64,000 nt of DNA from a virus, in the IMG/VR virus record IMGVR_UViG_3300042562_001598, positions 215,149-279,148 of that record; one strand, written 5' to 3'. The notes under the pieces were generated by a model. It was not told where the DNA came from, ran no database searches, and saw nothing but the letters and a program-made list of their open reading frames with translations. The position numbers and the translations under genes are program-made. Each line of letters begins with the position of its first letter. Within the stretch, counting starts at the first letter, position 1. Of the stretch, positions 16,515 to 25,799 are shown in pieces.

Positions 16515-18359
16515 ATGGGAGCATTATTAGAATCAGGTCTTGTTGGTAACATCGGACTAAAACACCTTAAAGTTATCAAAGAAGATACTATTAACAAATG
16601 GGATAAATTAGGATTCCTAGAAGGTCTTAAAGGACACTTAAGAGAAAACGTAGCTCAATTATATGAGAACCAAGCGTCTTTCTTGATTAACGAAGCTACT
16701 TCAGAAGGTTCATCAGGTTCATTTGAAACTGTTGTATTCCCTATCGTAAGAAGAGTTTTCTCAAAATTATTGGCGAATGAAATCGTATCTGTACAAGCAA
16801 TGAACTTACCAATTGGTAAATTGTTCTTCTTCGTACCTAAAATTCAAGGTTACAATGGTGGTGTTGAAGGTCAACAATCAGGTGACCACTACGCACCAAT
16901 AGGTTCTCCAGGAAACTACTCAGGTAGTACAGAAGCTGGATATACAGGTGCTGGAGCTTACGCTAAAAATCTTTATGATTTGTTTTATGAAGGTACTGAA
17001 CCAGGATTGAACCCAGGTGGTTTATTTGATTACTCTAAAGGTAGATGGTCAGCTATTACTTCTACAGTAGCTATTCAACAATGGTCTAATGGTAATTTAG
17101 TTGACGCTGTAATTTCTGGTACTTCAACAAGTGCTGGTGTTATTGCTGGAGGTAATACAAGAAAAGTAATTGTAAAACTTTGTGGTTTCCAAGATACTGG
17201 AGCTGGTAAATTAATTGGACCTGATGGAAATGAAATGGACACAGAAACTTTCTTGTCTGATTTAATTATCTACACTGGTTCTGGTTTAACAGTTGCCGCT
17301 GGTAGTCCATGTACAGTTTCAACAGGAGCTTTATTGTATAGAGTTGTTACTCAACAATATGGTCAAGGTATCGTAAATGGTGCTTCAGGAACTAGAACTC
17401 AAACTTCTTGGCCAACAAACAACGGTGGTTCATTCCAAAGTCCATGTAACGCTAACGGATGTATCTTCTTAGAAGTTGATTTGTCTTGTCCAGCTTGTGC
17501 TGATTGTGGTTCTGATTCATTAGATGGATACACTGGAACAACTATTTCTACAGGTTTAACTTCATCATCTTTCAACGCTGCTTGGAGACGTTACGAAGAA
17601 TTAGAATTTGAAGATAAAATCGGTGAGGTTTCATTTGATTTAGAGTCTGTTACTGTATCTGTTACAGAAAGAAAATTAAGAGCACAATGGTCTCCTGAGT
17701 TAGCTCAAGACGTTGCAGCTTTCCATAACATTGATGCTGAAGCAGAATTAACTGCTTTGTTATCTGAACAAGTTGCGGCAGAGATTGACCGTGAAATCTT
17801 AAGAGATTTACGTAAAGGTGCTGCTTGGACTTTGAGATGGGATTACAATGGATGGAGAAGAGTAGGAGCTACAACTTCTTATACACAAAAAGACTGGAAC
17901 CAAACTTTGATTACAGCTATTAACCAATTGTCAGCACAAATTCACAAATCTACTTTAAGAGGTGGTGCTAACTGGATTGTAGTTTCTTCTGAGGTTTCTG
18001 CTATCTTTGATGACTTAGAGTACTTCCACGTATCTAACGCTTCAGCTGAACAAGACCAATATAACATGGGTATTGAAAGAGTTGGAACATTAGCTGGTCG
18101 TTACCAAGTTTACCGTGACCCTTACTTCCCAGCTAACCAAGTGTTAATTGGACATAAAGGTACTTCATTGTTAGACACAGGTTATATCTACGCACCATAC
18201 GTGCCGTTGCAATTAACTCCAACAATGTATAACCCTTTTAACTTTACTCCAATAAAAGGAATAATGACAAGGTATGCTAAAAAAATGGTAAACAACCGCT
18301 TTTACGCCCGAATTACTGTTGATGGTGTTAGAACATTTGATATTAAAGAATTAAGATAA
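16515..18359 (+). CDS. Major capsid protein (gp23-like)
   Basis: HK97-fold capsid subunit of a T4-like phage. The N-terminal propeptide ends in SFLINE (residues 55-60) followed by Ala61, which aligns with the T4 gp23 maturation site; the mature protein would begin at Ala61. The next part, VFPIVRRVFSKLLANEIVSV then QAMNLPIGKLFFFVP, is the typical start of the mature protein. The C-terminal part (YHVSN-type EYFHVSNASAEQDQY, VYRDPYFP, LIGHKG) is also typical. At 614 residues it is about 90 longer than T4 gp23. The excess is in the middle and includes a Cys-rich stretch (SCPACADCG, about residues 324-332). A terminator follows. Confidence 0.95.
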   Translation: MGALLESGLVGNIGLKHLKVIKEDTINKWDKLGFLEGLKGHLRENVAQLYENQASFLINEATSEGSSGSFETVVFPIVRRVFSKLLANEIVSVQAMNLPIGKLFFFVPKIQGYNGGVEGQQSGDHYAPIGSPGNYSGSTEAGYTGAGAYAKNLYDLFYEGTEPGLNPGGLFDYSKGRWSAITSTVAIQQWSNGNLVDAVISGTSTSAGVIAGGNTRKVIVKLCGFQDTGAGKLIGPDGNEMDTETFLSDLIIYTGSGLTVAAGSPCTVSTGALLYRVVTQQYGQGIVNGASGTRTQTSWPTNNGGSFQSPCNANGCIFLEVDLSCPACADCGSDSLDGYTGTTISTGLTSSSFNAAWRRYEELEFEDKIGEVSFDLESVTVSVTERKLRAQWSPELAQDVAAFHNIDAEAELTALLSEQVAAEIDREILRDLRKGAAWTLRWDYNGWRRVGATTSYTQKDWNQTLITAINQLSAQIHKSTLRGGANWIVVSSEVSAIFDDLEYFHVSNASAEQDQYNMGIERVGTLAGRYQVYRDPYFPANQVLIGHKGTSLLDTGYIYAPYVPLQLTPTMYNPFNFTPIKGIMTRYAKKMVNNRFYARITVDGVRTFDIKELR

Positions 18360-18381
18360 TCAAATATACTTAATTAAAACT

Positions 18382-18412
18382 AAAGGGACAAGAAATTGTC
18401 CCTTTTTTTTTT
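18382..18412 (+). terminator. Terminator after the capsid gene
   Basis: AAAGGGACA / TGTCCCTTT stem followed by a long T-run. Its tail touches the stop codon of the opposing homing endonuclease gene. Confidence 0.85.
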
Positions 18413-20030
18413 ATAATAAAATTTCATATTTTAAATTACCGGTATCCCATATTTTATCGTAACCTAATTCAGACATTATTTGAGATTCTGTTTTATTTTT
18501 ATCATAACCTAACTTAACTAATCTATCTTTTCTATAGTTAAACCTATGTTCTCTAACATCATATTTTTTAGTATAACTATAATTAGGTTTTGTTTCCCCA
18601 ATATAATTAAACCCTGTTTTAGAATAAAAACAAAATTCATCTGAAGGTGACCAATTTCTGTTAGAATATGTTATAATTTTTTTAGGTGAATATTCCTTTA
18701 TAAAATGTTTTAATAATTTTGTAAATCCACCAACTACATTTACGGAACAATAACGATATAATTCATATTCATCTATAGTTTTATTTTTATTACCTAAAAT
18801 TTTTCTTAATGAACCAAATGACATAACGGCAACAATAATATCATTATGTTTTAGACCAAAGTATATTGTTGATTTATCATTACCTTGTAAATGGTTAGTC
18901 TTAAGAAAATTACTTTTTTCATCACTACTTATAGTTGTTATTTCACAATTTCTCGCATAAATTTTAGTATTATTTTTCTTCAATAAATTAGTAATTCTAT
19001 TTTTTACTATATTTTTCTTTGTTAACCATTCGTCAGAAAAAATATGAATTAATTGAATGTTTTTTTCAAGACATTTTAATGTTTTATCTATATGATAATT
19101 TTTATGTTTCCCCCTATTTTCTGAGTGCCAATATAATCCATTATATTCTATAGCTATATTATAATCAGGAAAATACAAATCTAATTCAACACCATTTAAT
19201 TGTTTCTTATCACAAACTTTAACATCAACACCTAATGATTTAACATATTCCTCAATTTCTTTTTCAGATTTACTTCTGTAGTAAAAATTAGTTTCACATT
19301 TTAATAAATTAGATACAAATGTGTCTTTTGTTTTTTTAGAAATTAAAGAGTTTTCGCCAAATTTATTTTTATATTCCTCGGTTGTTATATTATGTGATGA
19401 CAAATGAGTGTTAGATAACATTTTAAATTGTTCGTCACATAATTCACAAGTGACATAATTATCTGTTTCATTAAATAACACATCTCTGTCAATAGAATTT
19501 GATAACGTTGTGAATAGTTTAAGTTCTGAAGGGAATTTTAACACATAATCACTAATTGAGTTGTGTGCGTTTTCAATATGTTTAGATAACGCCCCGGATT
19601 TATTAACAATATCTTTGGTGACCCATCCACATTCTAAACATTTTATTGTTGTTGATTCCGGTTTAGTGATTAAATTAAAGTAAGTAAAATGCCAATAATT
19701 CCCAGTATCCGTTAAATACATTCTTCTTTTGAATGAAGATGGGATAACTTCATTAGGGTAACATTTTTTAATATGATTAGTTACTCCACCACTTTTATTT
19801 TCAATGTCATCATATTCTTTACCACAACACTTACAAGATAGTATAATATTTTTATTATCTAACTCAATCTTTTTGACCTGTTTATGTTTGATTTGACCAC
19901 CTTTAGTTTTTAATGGTATGTTATTACTTAATAAAATTTTTTTAATTTTAAGTTTACCAACCTTAAATTCTTTAGCCAAGGTCTCAATAGAGACATTATC
20001 TTTATACTTTTCAATTATTATATCTTCCAT
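18411..20030 (-). CDS. EDxHD-type homing endonuclease
   Basis: Free-standing homing endonuclease, 539 residues. An N-terminal helix-turn-helix-like segment (1-40) is followed by three Cys/His zinc-finger-like units (CKCCG...H...C, CLECG...H...H, CELCD...H...H). The nuclease core has ELDLYFPDYNIAIEYNGLYW followed by HSE, matching the very-short-patch-repair-like EDxHD fold. The C-terminal part (FGLKHNDIIVAVMSFGS, YSNRNWSPSDEF) is the acetyltransferase-like extension often seen with such enzymes. It lies antisense directly behind the capsid terminator, a usual site for gene-drive elements next to essential genes. Its likely target is in the neighbouring head region. Confidence 0.85.
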   Translation of the reverse strand: MEDIIIEKYKDNVSIETLAKEFKVGKLKIKKILLSNNIPLKTKGGQIKHKQVKKIELDNKNIILSCKCCGKEYDDIENKSGGVTNHIKKCYPNEVIPSSFKRRMYLTDTGNYWHFTYFNLITKPESTTIKCLECGWVTKDIVNKSGALSKHIENAHNSISDYVLKFPSELKLFTTLSNSIDRDVLFNETDNYVTCELCDEQFKMLSNTHLSSHNITTEEYKNKFGENSLISKKTKDTFVSNLLKCETNFYYRSKSEKEIEEYVKSLGVDVKVCDKKQLNGVELDLYFPDYNIAIEYNGLYWHSENRGKHKNYHIDKTLKCLEKNIQLIHIFSDEWLTKKNIVKNRITNLLKKNNTKIYARNCEITTISSDEKSNFLKTNHLQGNDKSTIYFGLKHNDIIVAVMSFGSLRKILGNKNKTIDEYELYRYCSVNVVGGFTKLLKHFIKEYSPKKIITYSNRNWSPSDEFCFYSKTGFNYIGETKPNYSYTKKYDVREHRFNYRKDRLVKLGYDKNKTESQIMSELGYDKIWDTGNLKYEILL

Positions 20031-20126
20031 AAATATAATTATACCTAAAAAAGGAATGGAGTCAATTTTTTTAACAAAAATATATTTTTTTATTATTTGT
20101 ATAATAAATTATTATAAACTTTGTGA

Positions 20127-20134
20127 TATTTATT
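20127..20134 (+). promoter_or_regulatory. AT dyad (late-promoter candidate) for the 20149 gene
   Basis: TATTTATTAATAAAAAG lies 14 nt before the start codon. It nearly duplicates the protease-gene site at 13991. Confidence 0.55.
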
Positions 20135-20148
20135 AATAAAAAGATTAT

Positions 20149-20742
20149 ATGAAAAATTTATATTCCTTAAATGATGAGGAAAAACAGAGAATATTAAATC
20201 TTCACGAGAATGCAACAAAACGTCAATATTTGGGAGAACAATTAACTGATGAAACTGGTAAATATACTCCAGTATATAAACCTGAAGTTGGTCCTGATAC
20301 TCAAGTAGATGCTAGTAAGAAATTTACCCCAGCGGCAATGGCTTGTATTAAACAATTTGGTGAATATAAACCGGCTAAAACACCTGGTTTTGTTCAGGTT
20401 GAAACAGATAAAGCCACTGTATTCTTTAGTAAAGATTATGAAGTTAGATATCGACCAACCGGTGGTGAAATTATAAAGGGTCAATGGTCTTGTATGAGTA
20501 ATGTTTTTAATATTAATCTAAACGATGATTCAACTTGGTCAAGGGCTCAAGGTGGTTGGAAGAATCCGACAATTAATACTAAACCTCAAGTTAAAATAAA
20601 TCCGGTTTTACAACAAACAATGACGATTAATAAACAAATTCAACAAAAACTTGGATTAAAACAAACAGGTAAATTAACTCATAATGAATTGGAAGTTCTA
20701 ATTAAAACATTAACACCTAACGCTACACCAACTCAACAATAA
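20149..20742 (+). CDS. Small virion-associated candidate with capsid-targeting-like N-terminus
   Basis: 197 residues. The N-terminus YSLNDEEKQRILNLHENATK then RQYLGEQ carries two L-x-E sites (LHE 18-20, LGE 28-30). The centre (60-130) is an ordered beta-rich segment with two Cys. The C-terminus (INKQIQQKLGLKQTGKLT then HNELEVLIKTL) resembles a peptidoglycan-binding_1 helical repeat. It follows the capsid gene and its endonuclease intruder. An internal or injected head protein is proposed by inference. Confidence 0.55.
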   Translation: MKNLYSLNDEEKQRILNLHENATKRQYLGEQLTDETGKYTPVYKPEVGPDTQVDASKKFTPAAMACIKQFGEYKPAKTPGFVQVETDKATVFFSKDYEVRYRPTGGEIIKGQWSCMSNVFNINLNDDSTWSRAQGGWKNPTINTKPQVKINPVLQQTMTINKQIQQKLGLKQTGKLTHNELEVLIKTLTPNATPTQQ

Positions 20743-20756
20743 AAATAAGAAACAAA

Positions 20757-21125
20757 ATGAACAGAAGTTATAGTAAAATTAGACATATTCAAGAAATAAA
20801 TGTGTTACTTGAAAAAAAATTATTATCTGAACAAACAGGAATTGGATATGGTAATGAACCAGCGCCAATTGCTGGTGTTACAGACACAGCAACAACACCT
20901 GCTGTGACAACAACACCTACTGCAACAACACCTGCCACCACAACAACACAATCTACTGAAACACAAACTAAAGAGGTTCAAGGAAAAGAAAAAACGGCAG
21001 AATTAGTTGGTACTTTACAAGAATTATTAAAAAACACATATAAACAAAATATTGTGGCGGATAAAAAATACGGGTCAAAAACAGCTCAAGCTATTCTTAA
21101 CACTTTAAAGACATTAAAAAAATAA
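20757..21125 (+). CDS. Small virion-associated candidate, Thr/Pro linker plus PG-binding-like tail
   Basis: 122 residues. The helical N-terminus ends in LLEKKLLSEQTG with L-x-E sites at 17-19 and 23-25. A Thr/Ala/Pro linker (about 38-75) and a C-terminal DKKYGSKTAQAILNTLK, like a peptidoglycan-binding_1 repeat, follow. The architecture parallels the preceding gene, 14 nt upstream, suggesting related roles. It ends in a terminator. Confidence 0.55.
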   Translation: MNRSYSKIRHIQEINVLLEKKLLSEQTGIGYGNEPAPIAGVTDTATTPAVTTTPTATTPATTTTQSTETQTKEVQGKEKTAELVGTLQELLKNTYKQNIVADKKYGSKTAQAILNTLKTLKK

Positions 21126-21149
21126 AGAGACTATTCGGTCTCTTTTTTT
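21124..21149 (+). terminator. Terminator after the 20757 gene
   Basis: AAAGAGAC / GTCTCTTT stem with a 6-nt loop and a T-run. It overlaps the end of the convergent gene. Confidence 0.8.
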
Positions 21150-21352
21150 GTTATAGTTCTAATTGCTCTAGATATTACCTCACATTCCCCCAATGAATAC
21201 ATCCCACTACTATATCCGTATTTAACGGCTTGAATTAGGAAGTAGGTTGCGTTATCTTTATCCATTGTGTTTAGAATGGTATCTAAATGTTCTTCATTAT
21301 ACAGAGGTATAGTTTCAAATAATTTACCAAAAAGTTCTTGTTCTTGTTCCAT
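21131..21352 (-). CDS. Small acidic hypothetical protein
   Basis: 73 residues from the ATG at 21352; the longer frame only adds a hydrophobic leader read from the intergenic region. It is helical, with EHLDTILNTMDKDNATYFLI and YGYSSGMYSLGECEVISRAI. No family recognised. It is divergent from the 21386 gene. Confidence 0.6.
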   Translation of the reverse strand: MEQEQELFGKLFETIPLYNEEHLDTILNTMDKDNATYFLIQAVKYGYSSGMYSLGECEVISRAIRTITKKETE

Positions 21353-21369
21353 AATATAATTTAATAGTA

Positions 21370-21377
21370 TATTTATA
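21370..21377 (+). promoter_or_regulatory. AT dyad (late-promoter candidate) for the 21386 gene
   Basis: TATTTATAATTATAC lies only 8 nt before the start codon. Confidence 0.4.
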
Positions 21378-21385
21378 ATTATACT

Positions 21386-21802
21386 ATGAAAAATAATAAA
21401 ATACATATTTCAGAAGCGACAAGTACTTCATCTGGAAGTAGGGGTTCTTATAACGCTCCATTATCAATTGGTATTAGATTGTTTAATAAACAGGCTATGC
21501 AACCATATTATGTACCAACATCAGAGTATGATGACGCTATGTTGACATATGATAGTTATGATGGTGAGATGAGTACACCGAAGAAGGTTATTAATAAAAT
21601 TGAGAAATTGGCTCGTAAGATTGCGAAGAAGGTTAAAGATAATCCGGTATTAAATGATGATGATGGTGATATTTTAAATAATAAACTTGGTAAAGTTAAT
21701 GAGTGGATTGAAATAAGAAGTTTTAACGAAGGAAAACACGAAACCCGTAATCTACAACAAATAATAAAAGATACTCTATTACAAGAAAGAAAAAACCCCT
21801 AA
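21386..21802 (+). CDS. Small protein with an N-terminal I-S-E/A site
   Basis: 138 residues. MKNNKIHISEATS presents Ile8-Ser9-Glu10 before Ala11, a close match to a T4-type prohead protease site and to short T4 capsid-targeting leaders. The middle (60-100) is basic and helical (KLARKIAKKVKDNP). Internal head protein inferred. It ends in a terminator shared with the opposing gene. Confidence 0.6.
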   Translation: MKNNKIHISEATSTSSGSRGSYNAPLSIGIRLFNKQAMQPYYVPTSEYDDAMLTYDSYDGEMSTPKKVINKIEKLARKIAKKVKDNPVLNDDDGDILNNKLGKVNEWIEIRSFNEGKHETRNLQQIIKDTLLQERKNP

Positions 21803-21824
21803 TCTTCAACGACAGGGGTTTTTT
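21791..21824. terminator. Bidirectional terminator between convergent genes
   Basis: AAAAACCCCT / AGGGGTTTTTT stem with a 13-nt loop. It separates the rightward head module from the leftward tail module. Confidence 0.8.
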
Positions 21825-22251
21825 GTTTTGGTTTCGGATTCATCTTACTTAAAATGTTATCTAAAGAATGTTTTATTTGAGATTTCATTTGGTTTTTTAG
21901 TTCTTGTCTGAGACTTTCAGTTTTGTTATCATACATAGTTGTCATTTTTCTCCAATCTCTATCGGTTAATAAAATGTTACTATAATAAAAAACATGATTG
22001 ATAACACTAATTTTTTTATTATCAAGAATTACGAATATTCCTAGTTTACTATTTTTAATATATCTTTCTTCCGATAATGGAGCGATAAAGAACTCAGACT
22101 TTGGATGTTTGATTGCGTTACGACAAATAGCAACACAGGTTTTAGTGTCCGCTAAAATACCTGGGTCAACAACATCATACATATGTTTTAACTTTAATAG
22201 TCTTTTTTTAACTATATCTCGTTTGATTAATTTTTTAATATATTGTATCAT
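21799..22251 (-). CDS. Hypothetical protein
   Basis: 150 residues, basic, unrecognised. The ordered part is residues 25-95 (FFIAPLSEERYIKNSKLGIF, INHVFYYSN) and the tail is helical. The start is preceded by an unusually GC-rich stretch (CCCCACCCGCC) rather than an A-run, the only such leader in the window. Confidence 0.65.
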   Translation of the reverse strand: MIQYIKKLIKRDIVKKRLLKLKHMYDVVDPGILADTKTCVAICRNAIKHPKSEFFIAPLSEERYIKNSKLGIFVILDNKKISVINHVFYYSNILLTDRDWRKMTTMYDNKTESLRQELKNQMKSQIKHSLDNILSKMNPKPKQKTPVVED

Positions 22252-22298
22252 GGCGGGTGGGGTTTAATTACCATACAAAGATAGAGAATATAACCCAT

Positions 22299-22322
22299 AA
22301 AAAAAAGGGAAATTATCCCTTT
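22299..22322 (-). terminator. Terminator after the 22351 gene
   Basis: On the minus strand an AAGGGATAATTTCCCTT hairpin is followed by a T-run. Confidence 0.75.
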
Positions 22323-22350
22323 CTTCTATATTGTAATAAAATAATTTTAA

Positions 22351-22515
22351 TTAAGAATTTAATCCATTTCCACCAATAGTAACCGCATTCATTTGAACAA
22401 CAGTTCCCCCAGTTGTGTTAGAGTATCCCGGATGTGGTGGTACGATAATTTGTAAATTCTTATCACAGTCTATTTGACATATAACTGTTTCTGTGTTTGC
22501 ACTAATTTCACCCAT
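22351..22515 (-). CDS. Short 54-residue hypothetical protein
   Basis: Starts MGEISANTETVICQIDC and ends TVVQMNAVTIGGNGLNS. The centre has DCDKNLQIIVPPHPGYS. It has its own AT dyad 12 nt upstream and its own terminator, so it is a real single-gene unit despite its size. The Gly/Thr-rich composition suggests a small virion protein; function unknown. Confidence 0.65.
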   Translation of the reverse strand: MGEISANTETVICQIDCDKNLQIIVPPHPGYSNTTGGTVVQMNAVTIGGNGLNS

Positions 22516-22527
22516 TTTGTTTTTATT

Positions 22528-22535
22528 TATAAATA
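22528..22535 (-). promoter_or_regulatory. AT dyad (late-promoter candidate) for the 22351 gene
   Basis: On the minus strand TATTTATAAATAAAAAC lies 12 nt before the ATG. It contains an exact T4-late-type TATAAATA on the sense strand. Confidence 0.55.
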
Positions 22536-22536
22536 T

Positions 22537-24012
22537 TTAGTAATCTGAATTTTTGATGTTTACAATCTGAAATTTAATCTGTCTTTTGTATGTGTTAATT
22601 TCACCACTACTTTCAACTTTGATATCCACATAATATTCATTAGGTATTTTATCTCTAGTATCAAATATAAAATTATATTCATCAGCGGTACGGTTTAGTT
22701 TTGTCCAATCTTGAACCTGAACTTCAACTTGACCTTCTCTAACATATACTCTATAATATGCACGGATATTTGGTAATAATTTTTGAGTGGTATAAGCTTG
22801 TTTAATAACAACCCCCACTTTTCTAACATCCGTATTATAAATTTTTTCATCTTGTTTAATACCATAAAAATCAAATCCATATAATTTTGGGTCAACAGAT
22901 GATGTACCAATTTGGATTGAATGTTTTAGTGGGTATATTGTAAAGTTATTTATCACATTAGGTAATGAAAACCCATTTAAAGTTAATCCAGACCAAATGT
23001 CTGAAAAAGTACAAGGAGTTTTATAACCAATAAGTGGTGGTATGGTGATTTCATACACACCTTTTGTTCTTCGGCAAGAAGTTAAACCGGTTAAACCAGG
23101 TATTAAAGTTCCGCTAGAATCTGATATGCTAACAGTCGGGTTAGTATCCAAATTAATAGGATTCCCATTATCGTATAGGTATAAATATAGTTTATTTATT
23201 TTACCTAATGTAAATGAATTTCTATCATCCTCAATTAGGTCATTGTAATTAGTTTCTAAAAATGGTTCGTAAAAAGTTTGAGTATGTCTAGTAAAAAACT
23301 GAACTTCATAATTTTCCGTTAAACCTGTTAAATTTTCAACTTGTGGTTTAAATGCGATACCCCATCCTGAAATATTAGGTAAAGTTCCATTTAACACATT
23401 ATTAATTTCTTGGGTCATATCAAAACTAATGTTTTCATTACCAAACTCAAAATGTTGTGTACCAACAATTGTTAAACCCGAATAAGGAACCACCCCAATA
23501 TTTTTATTATTATAAATCCCGGGTGTAGTCCAAGAGTTTATTGTTGTTGTTGCGGACCAATTTGAAGGTCTTGTTGAATAATTTTTATCAATAGTTATTT
23601 CGTATTTTAAATCCGCGTAATCATAACCAACACCTTCATCCCACAATTGGGGGGTTGTAACAACATTATTTATATAAGGAATTCTAAATAATATTAAATC
23701 AAATGATGTTGCTCTCATTCGTTGTTGAGAAGTGGTTGTGTTTAAACTTTCAATATCAAATGTTGAGGTATTAAACATTCTCAAGGTATGTTTTATATTG
23801 TTAGTACATCCCGTGGTTATTGTTCCATCTGAAATTTTTTGTTTTAATAAATCTAAATCTAAATTAAAAATAAAGCGACTATACCCATTTGGATATTGGG
23901 TTGTCGCTGTTGAACCATAAAATAATTCTGTAACCGGATTTCTCCCTGTATTACATAAACTATTTGATATAAGAGTATTGTTCCTATTAAAGTATGAATT
24001 GTTAATTGACAT
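22537..24012 (-). CDS. Large beta-rich virion protein, unrecognised
   Basis: 491 residues, rich in Thr, Asn, Ser and aromatic residues, with few charges. It looks like a tail, baseplate or fibre-connector structural protein. The middle has immunoglobulin-like segments (NPTVSISDSSGTLIPGLTGL, residues about 285-304) and the C-terminus another (YYVDIKVESSGEINTYK). It is next to the gp5-like hub gene. Function inferred from composition and position. Confidence 0.65.
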   Translation of the reverse strand: MSINNSYFNRNNTLISNSLCNTGRNPVTELFYGSTATTQYPNGYSRFIFNLDLDLLKQKISDGTITTGCTNNIKHTLRMFNTSTFDIESLNTTTSQQRMRATSFDLILFRIPYINNVVTTPQLWDEGVGYDYADLKYEITIDKNYSTRPSNWSATTTINSWTTPGIYNNKNIGVVPYSGLTIVGTQHFEFGNENISFDMTQEINNVLNGTLPNISGWGIAFKPQVENLTGLTENYEVQFFTRHTQTFYEPFLETNYNDLIEDDRNSFTLGKINKLYLYLYDNGNPINLDTNPTVSISDSSGTLIPGLTGLTSCRRTKGVYEITIPPLIGYKTPCTFSDIWSGLTLNGFSLPNVINNFTIYPLKHSIQIGTSSVDPKLYGFDFYGIKQDEKIYNTDVRKVGVVIKQAYTTQKLLPNIRAYYRVYVREGQVEVQVQDWTKLNRTADEYNFIFDTRDKIPNEYYVDIKVESSGEINTYKRQIKFQIVNIKNSDY

Positions 24013-24035
24013 AAATATCTTTTAACAATAAATAG

Positions 24036-25586
24036 TTAGTTTATACGAATATTGTTATTTAATATTGAATTTTCCGCGTTAGCTAATATTTGTTGTATTT
24101 CAGCACTTGTTTGACCATTACCTGAAGCTACAGGAACTGGTGGCATTGTCGCTATAGGATGGACATGACCAGTTACAAACGAAAACATTTTTCTAAGTAA
24201 TTTCATTAATTCATCACCTCTAACCGTTGGATAGGTTTTATTATAAACACTATTCTCATCTCCAATAAATTTATCTTGGGGAATACCATACAAAGTATTG
24301 TTAATATCTATAGGACCTTTTGGACCAGTAGAATCATGTGAAAATAGATAAATTTTTTGGCCACCTAAAACACTATATGTTATATCTTCATCTATAAATT
24401 CTGATGGTATTACAGTGTCGGTTTTTAATTCTGATTGAGACCCTATTACAGGTTTTGAATTTTTATTTTCCCAAACTAAAAAAAAACCGGAATTTTTATC
24501 CGCTTGAGATAATTTTATTTTTTCAATAAATCCACTAAAATTACTAGACTCATTGATATCATAATTAGAGTTTTGAAAATTAACGCCTTTTTCATAAGTT
24601 AATTTTGATGGTGTGACAATAAAAGGAAATACATCTTTTGTGTAATTATTAGCGTTATTAAATGTAAAACCGGTTATATCCATAAACCCATTAAAAACAC
24701 CAGATGTAAATTTATTAACTAAAGATACTACATCATCAAAGGAATAACCATTAAATTTAAGTTCCTCTAAAGGACCTGTGTAATCACTACCAAAATCTAA
24801 TTTAGTTATAGTGTCTGCGTTAAAATTACTAGTGTTAACTCTTTCACTTGGAATAACATTATAAAGCCCCACAGAACCATTAAACATCTGTTGAGTGTTT
24901 TCTAAATTATCAATATTCCAAATAACAATTTTCTTAACCACTTTAACTACCTCAACTAAATAGTTTTGACTTTCAGAAGATTGGTTAATTTTTTGTTGTG
25001 TGTAATTTGTTAATTGTAAAAAAGACCTTTTATTATTCCCAATAGGGAATTCATCTTTGTTTAATGTTTTTGTTTTACCAGCTCTAATTAAAACTTCATT
25101 ATTTTTGACAATAACATCAGCAGTTCCTCTACCCAATAATGAATTATCTCCAGGTTCTGGAAAAACACCATAACTAGAAATATTTCTATATTGACCAAAT
25201 TTGTCCTTAAGAGACATACCTTGTTTAATTCTATCCCCAGACGCTAAAAATTTCTTAGCACCTTGATAATATTCAAAAGGTGTTGTCATAGGTGATGAAA
25301 ATGGTCCTTGGATATAAAATTGACTACCGAATGGGAAATCTTTATTCTGATATATTATATGAACATATTCATCTTTTAATGGGGTTTGATTAATATAAAA
25401 AGGTAATAATGGTAAAAACACTAAAGGGTCTCTAGATGTCCAAGAATCAATATCTTCATTCCAATTAGGGACGGACGCTAAAATATCCTTATAATTTTTA
25501 GTTTCAGGTATAACTCTCAAACGACCCAACATCATTGGGTCTTGATTATCAATAACATGTCCAGGAAAAATTATTTGATTATCCAT
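24036..25586 (-). CDS. Baseplate hub/spike protein with gp5-like OB fold
   Basis: 516 residues. The N-terminus ([20 protein letters not shown], about 5-24) matches the OB-fold start of T4 gp5 / VgrG spike proteins. No lysozyme domain is seen, so this is not a full gp5. The middle is unrecognised, and the C-terminus ([20 protein letters not shown], about 456-475) is a motif common at the end of such baseplate proteins. It overlaps the next upstream gene by 8 nt. Confidence 0.7.
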   Translation of the reverse strand: MDNQIIFPGHVIDNQDPMMLGRLRVIPETKNYKDILASVPNWNEDIDSWTSRDPLVFLPLLPFYINQTPLKDEYVHIIYQNKDFPFGSQFYIQGPFSSPMTTPFEYYQGAKKFLASGDRIKQGMSLKDKFGQYRNISSYGVFPEPGDNSLLGRGTADVIVKNNEVLIRAGKTKTLNKDEFPIGNNKRSFLQLTNYTQQKINQSSESQNYLVEVVKVVKKIVIWNIDNLENTQQMFNGSVGLYNVIPSERVNTSNFNADTITKLDFGSDYTGPLEELKFNGYSFDDVVSLVNKFTSGVFNGFMDITGFTFNNANNYTKDVFPFIVTPSKLTYEKGVNFQNSNYDINESSNFSGFIEKIKLSQADKNSGFFLVWENKNSKPVIGSQSELKTDTVIPSEFIDEDITYSVLGGQKIYLFSHDSTGPKGPIDINNTLYGIPQDKFIGDENSVYNKTYPTVRGDELMKLLRKMFSFVTGHVHPIATMPPVPVASGNGQTSAEIQQILANAENSILNNNIRIN

Positions 25587-25797
25587 TTTGTTTCGTTCTA
25601 TTTTCGTATTCTTTTAAAATTAAATTATAAGTTATTTCTAACTTATCTAAATGATGCGTTAAATTAACTAAACTATCTTTAGTTAATTTAAAGTCCTGTT
25701 GAATAAAGTCCATTACAAAAATTAAATCTTTATTAGATGAAGATTTATAGTCTTTAATAATATTAATAACTTTTTCAGTTTGTTCTTGTTTTACCAT
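25579..25797 (-). CDS. Small helical tail-operon protein
   Basis: 72 residues, predicted all-helical and amphipathic ([20 protein letters not shown]). No family recognised. It is between two baseplate genes and overlaps the downstream start by 8 nt, consistent with coupled translation. Confidence 0.65.
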   Translation of the reverse strand: MVKQEQTEKVINIIKDYKSSSNKDLIFVMDFIQQDFKLTKDSLVNLTHHLDKLEITYNLILKEYENRTKQNG

Positions 25798-25799
25798 AA

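Noticed and set aside
24011-24018. TATTTATG as a promoter for the 22537 gene (also at 20028-20035 and 4016-4023)
   Set aside because: These copies overlap or touch the start codon, so transcription would begin inside the gene; probably chance matches.
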